DNA of 64,000 nt. Origin: Daucus carota subsp. sativus. Lineage: Eukaryota > Streptophyta > Magnoliopsida > Apiales > Apiaceae. Below are positions 56,329-64,000 of the stretch, piece after piece. Each line of letters opens with the position of its first letter. Positions within the stretch are counted from its first letter, which is position 1. The translations under genes and the position numbers were made by a program. The stretch lies in NCBI RefSeq assembly GCF_001625215.2, contig NC_030385.2:43487598-43551597 (forward strand), given 5' to 3'. Below the pieces are notes generated by a model, which searched no databases, was not told where the DNA came from, and worked only from the letters and a program-made list of their open reading frames with translations.

Positions 56329-58073
56329 GAGTAAAAGACAATATGTGTACCTGTAGTTTCACTCATATGCAATTTGTGTATATGAAGTTCTATAATAGCA
56401 AGATGTGTACTTGGACTTTGAATTTGTGTGCGAAACATGTATTTCTCTTTACTGTATGTTAGTTCCGTTAGTTTCGTTTGCACCGTTTACAGATCTTCTC
56501 CAACACTTACCTGTTGCATATGCAATTTAGCAACCAATGACTATTTTAAAATGAAAATTCAGTAAATGTTTTAAAAATCAAAGTAAGTGCTAATTTACAT
56601 CAGTATTATTTATTGAAAAAATAAAAATTTATAACAATATTTATACTAACAAATAGATAACTATCTTTAAATATATCATCAAATCATCAAAAATTTATTA
56701 ATTACTTTATCTCTCTTAAGAAATTTAGAGAAATTATTACTGGAGAATTTGATTATTAATATAAGATTCACATAAATATAATAAAAGATGAAATAAATTT
56801 AAAATTTTTTTTATAATTATATTTGAATCTTCATTAATGTATTTGAGTTTTGTGTGTGAATAAAATAAAGTTTAAATTAGAGAACACCATAAATATAAGA
56901 TTTATCTTTTTATTCAGAATTGAAAACAAATTTTTTTATTTTCAATATTTTTTGTCCTACGAATTAGAAATTAAATATACAATAGATTTTTATAATTAAA
57001 ATAATTTTAAATTTTCTTTCAAAAGAAAAAAAATAATTTATATTTTTTAATAGGAAAATTAATTTTAATTTTTTTCAATATGGTATATCCTACAAAGTAG
57101 AAATTTTCTTCTAAAAAAATTCAAAACTAAAAAAGATAATATTGATATTTTAAAACTTAAATTTATTTTTATATTGAATGTCATGTGCATATATTCAATA
57201 GATTCCAAAATTAAAATAATTTTTTCTGTTAGGAATAATTCAAAAATTAAATGTATACTATATATATAATATTTTATTTTATTTAATTGTTAGTTGTCTA
57301 AATATTTATTTTTACAGCTAACATTGATTTATTATAATTGTACTAATACATTAATTTATATCATTTATTAATAATTAAATATTTTTCACTCATATGTTAT
57401 ATTAACTATTTATTATTAATTAAATTAATAAAAATATTAAACAAATAAAATTTCACTAGACTGCGATATAATTTGCATACAGTGCCAAGCCAATTCAAAG
57501 CCTTGTTTGGGAATTAGAGGTTAGCGGTTAGCTGGATTGAATTAGATGTTTTGACTAACTGATCGAAATAGATGTTTTGACTAACGGATTAAATTAGCGG
57601 TTTTGTGTAAAATTGTTTGGTAAATAGCTGTTTCATTAGTTTTTCATGACACATACCAAAACCTTTGACCCAAAAAACTCTTTATGTAGTTTTTTGAAAA
57701 TTAACTTTTTGAGCTCAAACTTCTATTTCAATGTGCTAACTATACAACACTATTATTAGCGGATTGTAATGGTCAAACCTCTACATCACCCCACACCTCT
57801 AATTTTTCTATTCCAAACACTGCCAAAGTCCAATTAGAGTAGCAGCACACAGTTACGTGTAATAGTAACCGAGGGTGTCATTAAAAGAGTTAAAATTTTT
57901 CGTCAAAAAAAAAAAAAGAGTTAAAATTTGAGAAGATATGCAAACGGAGCTAACGTCAAATACACGTTTCGCACACAAATCCAAAATCCAGATACACATC
58001 TTGCTATTATGAAACTCCATGTACACAAATTGCATAAGAGTAAAACCACAAGTACACATATTGTCTTTTACTC
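56329..58073. mobile_element. non-autonomous Mutator-like element, long TIRs, 9-bp TSD
   Basis: 1745-bp element starting GAGTAAAAGACAATATGTGT and ending ACACATATTGTCTTTTACTC. Inverted arms extend about 160 bp (TATGCAATTTGTGTA, AATAGCAAGATGTGTA and TTTGTGTGCGAAAC on the left recur inverted on the right). It is flanked by a perfect 9-bp duplication AAAAACTTA (56320-56328, 58074-58082). The interior is very AT-rich with no transposase. Confidence 0.92.
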
Positions 58074-59025
58074 AAAAACTTATAACCAGTATACTTTTGT
58101 TGAAATGCCAATATCTGTTTACTGACCTCAGAATCCAACATCTTTTTTTTTTTTCCTGATCAATACAATCGCCGATTTAACATTACAATTGTAGAAGCTA
58201 CTCGTTCTTGCAAATAATTGAAGATAAAAAAATCGTCCCTGTGCCCATATTCTGAAATCTGGAGGATGATGCTTTAGCTGTGATGAACAATGTACACAGG
58301 AGGATCATTAATATTCACTTATTCCGGGATCTAAGATTGTCAACACTACAGAAATTTGATGCTTTGCAAGTCAGGTAAGTTTCTTCAGAGCTAAATATCA
58401 CACAATAGACAATACTCTGTTTTTTTTTTTGTTTTTTTTTTTTTGCTTGCTTGCTTATGTTGGTTCTTGTTTTTTTTACCAGATAACATAAGGTTACAAG
58501 TAATAGTAATCCTTCTATAGAAAATCTTTAAGCTTTGAGAAAATGCATTCAGTCTTTTCTTTTGCCAACTAAAATATCTTGGAGGGCATCTTGTTTTTCA
58601 GCTTTTCCAAGTAATTGTAGTGATGTCTGCATTAGCTGAAATATTGCAATCTTTTAAACACATACATAACCTTGTATAAATATGAAAATTTATACTCCCC
58701 CTTCCCTACATAACCAAACCAGCAAAATTAAGTGGAAGCGTCATTACAGGTTTCTGAGTATCATGTTCATAAAAAGTAGTACCAGATCTGACTAGAATGC
58801 TTGTAATAATACTCCATTCTGTCCCCATGTTTTTAGTCCCGTATAAAAGATGATGCACATGAGAAAAATCTTTAAATAAAATTTTTAAACCAATATTCAA
58901 TGCCAATTTCAAGGTAAAAATTAAGGAGAGTATAGTACATCATAAAAAATGACCCCGACACATCAACCATCAAACGAGTAAAGTAAAGATGCCACGCAAT
59001 TAAATCATCAAATTACAAGAATACT
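58074..59025. other. intergenic, 3' flank of the FDM-like gene
   Basis: T-rich runs near 58143 and 58423-58444, a TTGCTTGCTTGC microsatellite, and a degenerate Stowaway-like remnant near 58792-58935 (TACTCCATTCTGTCCCCATG at left, GGAGAGTATAGTA at right). No gene. Confidence 0.55.
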
Positions 59026-62000
59026 TTATCTCTTCCTCTTCTTCGTCTTCCACAGTCTGAGTATGAATTCGACACCCTCAGCTAAGGTTGCCTTTTTTCC
59101 TTCCTTTAAATTCCACAACTCAGGAACAGGGTATCTTCCACTCGAGTTGTACTCGTTCAATTCTGTTAAAGCCGTCACTACTGAGTCATACACTTCATCG
59201 CCCCACTCATTCTTTATAAGTACAAGGCCTTCATCTTCGGCATCGATAACTCTCTGACATGTCACATACAATCAAAGCATACAATAAGGAATAAACTGAG
59301 AAATCATGAGTATATCTGGTTACAAAACAATGTTGGGAAGAATACAAGTCATTAATTATTGACAATAATGAGTTACCTCATTGTCTTCGCCAACTTTTAT
59401 GACCTTGAAGGGGTACCAGTTTGCATCTCCAAGTTTCTCGACTAACAGAGATGAGAATTCCATTGCTTTCTCTTCAACCTCGTCTGGAGGATACTTTTTC
59501 TCTGCAGCGGAAACAATGGGTTTGAGATTTAGATCTCCCATCAGCTTGATACCAACCTTGGCATTCTTGCTCGGCCTGCCCTTCAAACCCTATACAAACA
59601 ATTAATCGATTAGTATCCAGCTAAATAACTCATCTTTGATGGACAATATCAAAACAATACATATTTTTAAGTTGCTAAAAGATATCAAATATTTAGTTCA
59701 TTTCAATATATGTGGACAATCAAATTCAAAGTCATGATGCATAACCGAGCCTTGTAGCATGTAAAAAAACTCATCTTTATGACAATGAAGTCTAAATTAA
59801 AATGCAGGGAAATTAAAAACTCACATTTATTAACTCTTTTCGACCATCTTGTAACTCGTCATTGACTTTCCTCTCCTTGACAACGAGAGTCTGATATAAA
59901 TCTTCAAGTGTTTCAAACTCTTCTTCCTTATCCTTGAGATCTTCTTTCAAGGACTCCATCTTTTTTTTCATTTCCTCGTCTCCACCATCACTGATCGGTC
60001 TCATGACTTCTACAGCTCCCCTCAGTCGTTCAATATCCAATTCTAGTTGCTGCTTCCCATCGCGCTGCTTCTGGAGCTCAATAATCCGTTGGTAAAGTTG
60101 CTGCTTCTCTTTCTGACATTCAAATCAATTAAAAGCATTAGAAGATGCATCCATTCAGAGTAACACATAATCAAAATTTTACTCACCTTATGAGTTTCCA
60201 CTAACTTCGCCATGCTTTCATCAGCCTTCTTCTGCTCCATGATTGCTTTCTCATTCTACAAAATTTTAGAGCAGATATATAGCAGAAAAAAATATACCAG
60301 AGCAGAAAATATAAGTTCAAACCATAGTTACATAGGACGCGGTTCGATACGAAACGCGGTACGAATTCGGATACGTGGAACATTACTTTAATTGTTTCCG
60401 GTACGATGGGACGTATGGGTACGAGGGAACGTATGGGTACGCCGGAATTAATTAATCTATAAATTAATAAATTTATATGGTTTCAATATTAATAATTTGT
60501 CAAGATTTTACAAAATGTATAAACATAAATTAAAAGAGGTATAAATATGAAACAAAAGATGAGAGAGAACAGAATTTAAAGTTTAAAATACATGTACAGC
60601 AATTGAGGCATCCTCTTAAATCCTTCCACTAAAAAAATATAAATTAAAAACAATATTTGGATAAAGTTCAATTAAAATAAGTACTACTGTGCATCTGTAC
60701 ATGTGTGGTTAAAAATGTACTGCACATATAACTAGATACACACGAGATACACAACTGTTCATCATCTTCCTCTTTCTGCGTGTTTTTCCGATCTGCATCT
60801 TCTTTCTTCTTTCTTGTGCCGTTCCTTCCCTCCGTAAATAGTAGGCCTTCCTTTTATTCCTTGTTCGCTTTTCTTACCATGTCGCCGGAGTTTTTGTGAG
60901 TCGCCGAAACTGACGAACCGGTAGCGAATTCCGGCGACCTGGGTCGGAAACGACCCGTGTTCTGGGTCGAACGAACTGATTCGCGAAACGTGGGGGCGTA
61001 CCCGTTTCCTGGTAACTATGGTTCAAACGATCTCATTGCTAATTAAGAGAAATCTATACCAATTCTTTAAACATACTCTTTGAGGAACTCTATCAGACTA
61101 TTATATCCTAGAGTTTAAGATGCATTATAAGCAATCATGAAGTGATTGAAATTAAGTAGACTATATATTGAAGTACCTTTTTCTCCTCTTCCTTCAGATG
61201 CTCAAGCTTCCTCCGCTCTGTTTCATTAAGATATTCACGTTCTCTTAGTTCCTGCTCATGCAACTTGAGCGTTTCTCTCTTAGCATCCAGCTCAAGATTA
61301 ATTCGTTCATGTTCACGGTACATGCTCTCAATTGCCAAACGTCGCTGTTTTTGGCTGATCACCAGTGCTATCAACCAAATGCAACAAATAAATAAGCCAC
61401 AAAAGCATAACATTTTTCAATTATTGAAAATTTTAGTTTCATACCTTCATTAAAAGCTTTGACCATATCTTCCTTCTGCTTCATTACATTCAAGAAGCTA
61501 GCTTCAGTGTTGCTTATATTCTTTTTAATCTCTTCACATTGTTTCTCCTTCAAATCCAGAGTATCAGTAATGCTGCAGACCAACTTTGCATCTAATCTCT
61601 TCACTTCTGTTTCAATTTCCCGTATAGTCCTCAGATCTGCCCTCTTCTTCAAATGTCCAGCTATTACACCTCCTTTTTCATAGTCCGTCTTACTTGCCAT
61701 CCAAGCATATAGCTCAACGCCTTTCGCTCCTCCCTTATCCTCCCACTGTTCCTTTCCATGAAAATTTGTCTCAAACTTATTGGCTAGCCTCATTGCATTA
61801 TCATATCCAGTCCAATCTTTCTTGAATTCAACTATACAAAAGCCTGTGTGGCCTCTGAAGTTGTACACAGGCCGAACCTTAGTTGGTTGATACCCCTGCA
61901 TTGTCAACTCCTTCTTCAGTTTCTGACCACCGTCTCCCCCATATATTCCATTCTGCCCGTCATTCTGCCACTCGACAGGCATGTTGGCAACCACAACCAT

Positions 62001-62504
62001 CCACGGATAAACCATTAGCTCTTCGCCATACTCAGCTTTCATGTCAGCACCTCTGTTATTAGTACGCAATGGTGGATTATATCTCACAACTCTACCAGAA
62101 GAATTCTGTGACTCCCTACGTGCAACAACATTATAATCCCTCAATTGAGTAGGTCCAGAAGAGCCCCTAACATGTTCTCGATCATTGCCACTTCTATTTA
62201 GGCCTGTCCTTGATCGCGGAGCTCTATCAAAGCATCTCTTCAAGTACATTTCCAATCCTAAATGTCTTTCCTGGCTCCTCGAGCTCGCAGTCCTGGATTG
62301 TGTACCAATGCGACAGGCATGGTTAAGAATTTGCTGATAGGTGTATTCCTTTTTCTCGTGTTGACGACAATAAGGACATTCGAAAACCTCGTCTGAAACC
62401 TTAACTCTTTCTCGTCCATCTTTCATATCTCTGTAGTATCGATAGATGTTGTCCTCACGCTCAGAGTTGCGAGGATCTCTCATGCTTCCTCTTCTCCTCG
62501 ACAT
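59026..62504 (-). CDS. XS/XH-domain protein, FDM/IDN2-like (RNA-directed DNA methylation)
   Basis: Member of the FDM/IDN2/SGS3-related family; IDN2-FDM complexes bind dsRNA with 5' overhangs and act in RNA-directed DNA methylation in the nucleus. Six exons on the minus strand: 62504-61445, 61367-61177, 60255-60187, 60112-59825, 59589-59377, 59253-59026; 2049 bp, 682 residues, all in frame. Order: zinc finger zf-XS (FECPYCRQHEKKEYTYQQIL, about 41-65), an Arg/Ser-rich linker, the XS domain (about 158-275, YPWMVVVANMPVEWQ to YAWMASKTDYEKGG), a long coiled coil (about 290-540, KEKQQLYQRIIELQKQRDGK), and the C-terminal XH domain (LKPIVSAAEKKYPPDEVEEK; KNEWGDEVYDSVVTALTELN), ending KTKKRKR. The ATG lies just after an AG, so a 5' UTR intron is likely. 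Intron 2 (60256-61176) has a 700-bp element. Confidence 0.93.
60322..61021. mobile_element. 700-bp inverted-repeat element in FDM-like intron
   Basis: Starts CCATAGTTACATAGGACGCG and ends CCTGGTAACTATGG, a short terminal inverted repeat of about 10 bp. Flanked by TTCAAA on both sides (60316-60321, 61022-61027). The interior has GGTACG words at left and a GC-richer right part (CGCCGGAGTTTTTGTGAGTC, GACCTGGGTCGGAAACGACC) unlike its surroundings, perhaps captured sequence. The 6-bp duplication does not decide the superfamily. Confidence 0.75.
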
Positions 62505-64000
62505 ACCTGTGTAGCAATATACAACAATATTAAGATCATGCTAATTCTATTCATGAGTACCATTTACTAAATATGAATAAATTCTCAAGCATTTACTGAA
62601 TGCAACTATGGCAAGCAGACGTGATTTTTGTTTGAATTGTTCGAAAATAGTTGGGGTTTTTTTTCACAAAATTGTTAGAAAATAGTTGTACAGTTGTACA
62701 TAAGTTGTAAATGAATATTATAGTGCAGTGATAACATACTCATCTACTACCAGAAGTAAAATGTGCGCACAAGAATAATAATTGAAATTTATAATAAAAC
62801 AAAATATAAATAAAGAAGTGATATATAAATAATATAAGTTTTTCATACAAAAACTACGACTTCCTTACATCGTGGAATTAAACACATCATCATCATCATA
62901 GTAAATTTTTAAGAATAATTAATATTTATTTTAACAAATCTCGGTAACCAGTTGGAGTAAATACAAATATTAAAAAAGGTTTTCAATCTAATATATATTA
63001 TATAATTAATTAAGAAAAACCCATGAACAGTCTAATAAATATATAATAGATAACTAAGAAAAAGGTACACAATAAATATTTAATAAACAACTAAAGTCTT
63101 GAAAAAAGGAAATATAACAAACACATAATTATAATTAAACACAAATATAAAATATGATAAATTGCATGTTGTACTAGTTCTTTGTTGAGAGAAGGAAAGA
63201 GATAGGGGATCAAAATTATGTGGGAGAAGACACATAGGGGATCAAAATTATGCGGGAGAAGACTTAGAGATGGAGATGAAATGAGAGAAGTATATATTAA
63301 ATTCGATTTCAAAACTAACAGATAACGATATAAGTAGTTAATTTCCATGCGAGTCATAATCTTTGCAAAATGAGAATTATGTTAATACATCACAAATCGA
63401 ATGAAGTCGCAAGGGATATGTTTCATTCAAAAATTTTAAACAAATCATGAAAAATTGAAGTTGTAAAAGACATGTATCATTCAAGATTTTTAAACAAATC
63501 CGTGAGAAAATGTTTTCCATTACATAATTGATGATTGATTAATGGCGCATACAACAAAAATTGTACCTTGATGTCTGGTTATGACAAATCGAAGATTTTC
63601 TTATAATTGGATGTGATTTCCGAAACTATCCGCCGTCAACAATCCGTCGCCTTCTTTGTAAGAAAACATTCTATAAAAGATGATAATGCGAGTTTTTATA
63701 GGCGAAAATTTAGGGTTTAGAATGAGTAAATCAATTGACTAAATTACCCTCAATTTTTAATAATTTTTCAAAAAAACAAACCAATAAACTAATATCATAA
63801 AAAGTAAGAATTTATCTTCGTAGATGTTATATTTTTGTATGACAAGGTATGTGTTCGTAACTGAACTATATCACTATATAATAGTCATCGACGGGAATTT
63901 TATTCACCAAACAAAGTTACAATAATAATAGTAAATATTTAGATAATAAAATTTTAATATTCGATAATAAAATCCGACAAGAAATTCTTATTTTGTTTCA
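62505..64000. other. FDM-like gene 5' region and flank
   Basis: A 5' UTR intron is likely: on the minus strand a donor reads ATCAAG|GTACAA near 63566 and an acceptor ACACAG lies directly before the ATG region near 62510, giving about 1.06 kb of AT-rich intron. Within it ATAGGGGATCAAAATTATG[TC]GGGAGAAGACA is tandemly repeated (63202-63230 and 63236-63264). Beyond about 63700 AT-rich flank with no gene. Confidence 0.5.

Noticed and set aside
58792..58935. Intact Stowaway MITE downstream of the FDM-like gene
   Set aside because: Termini are degenerate and the TA duplication is not certain; noted only as a remnant.
63202..63264. Possible attachment or regulatory repeat in the FDM-like 5' region
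   Set aside because: A simple imperfect tandem duplication of about 34 bp; no further structure supports a function.

Overview
This window is nuclear DNA of a flowering plant. The genes have many short introns with GT..AG borders in AT-rich DNA, their products match plant-only families (laccase, P-class PPR, OPT transporter, Raf-like kinase, XS/XH protein), and plant transposons of almost every class lie between and inside them. Conserved exon structures and the closest remembered homologues point to a eudicot. The species cannot be named from the sequence alone.

Layout. (1) 1-8807, plus strand: 3' part of a large BEACH/WD40 gene (BCHC1/BCHC2-like). Its introns carry a Stowaway MITE and a decayed plastid 23S rRNA fragment. 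(2) 9839-10196, minus: a two-exon gene for a 91-residue protein of unknown function. (3) 11771-13474: a probable non-autonomous Helitron with internal 230-bp tandem repeats. (4) 13894-16032: an imperfect tandem duplication directly upstream of a complete six-exon laccase gene (16349-18801, plus) that holds a miR397 complementary site. (5) 20066-28906, minus: a complete 16-exon rhamnogalacturonate lyase (PL4) gene with transposon-bearing introns. (6) 29404-39153: a very young LTR element with 4.27-kb LTRs and only 1.2 kb of non-coding interior, placed in the shared upstream region of the divergent lyase and PPR genes. (7) 39840-41696, plus: an intronless PPR gene (At1g09900-like). (8) 42419-46599, minus: an oligopeptide transporter of six exons. 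(9) 47481-48150: a foldback element with a perfect 9-bp target duplication. (10) 49006-51108, plus: a Raf-like MAPKKK-family kinase whose last exon and flanks are duplicated in tandem, both copies open. (11) 52565-53662, plus: POP5, a subunit of RNase P/MRP. (12) 54578-56137: a Helitron-like segment with a 5'-truncated RPA/DUF223 OB-fold gene. (13) 56329-58073: a 1.75-kb Mutator-like element with a perfect 9-bp target duplication. (14) 59026-62504, minus: an FDM/IDN2-like XS-XH protein of RNA-directed DNA methylation, with a 700-bp element in one intron.

The genes do not form a pathway; this is ordinary plant gene order. Two thematic links are worth noting. Laccase and rhamnogalacturonate lyase both act on the cell wall. 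The FDM-like protein belongs to the pathway that silences elements such as those around it. Site II-type TGGGCY clusters lie upstream of POP5, the PPR gene and the small unknown gene. I found no clearly new biological system. The most interesting points are the duplicated kinase last exon (possible alternative terminal exons), the recent large-LTR element in a divergent promoter, the duplicated splice donor of the transporter, the miR397 site, and several elements whose ends and target duplications can be read exactly. Exon borders were derived by hand from splice consensus, frame and homology.
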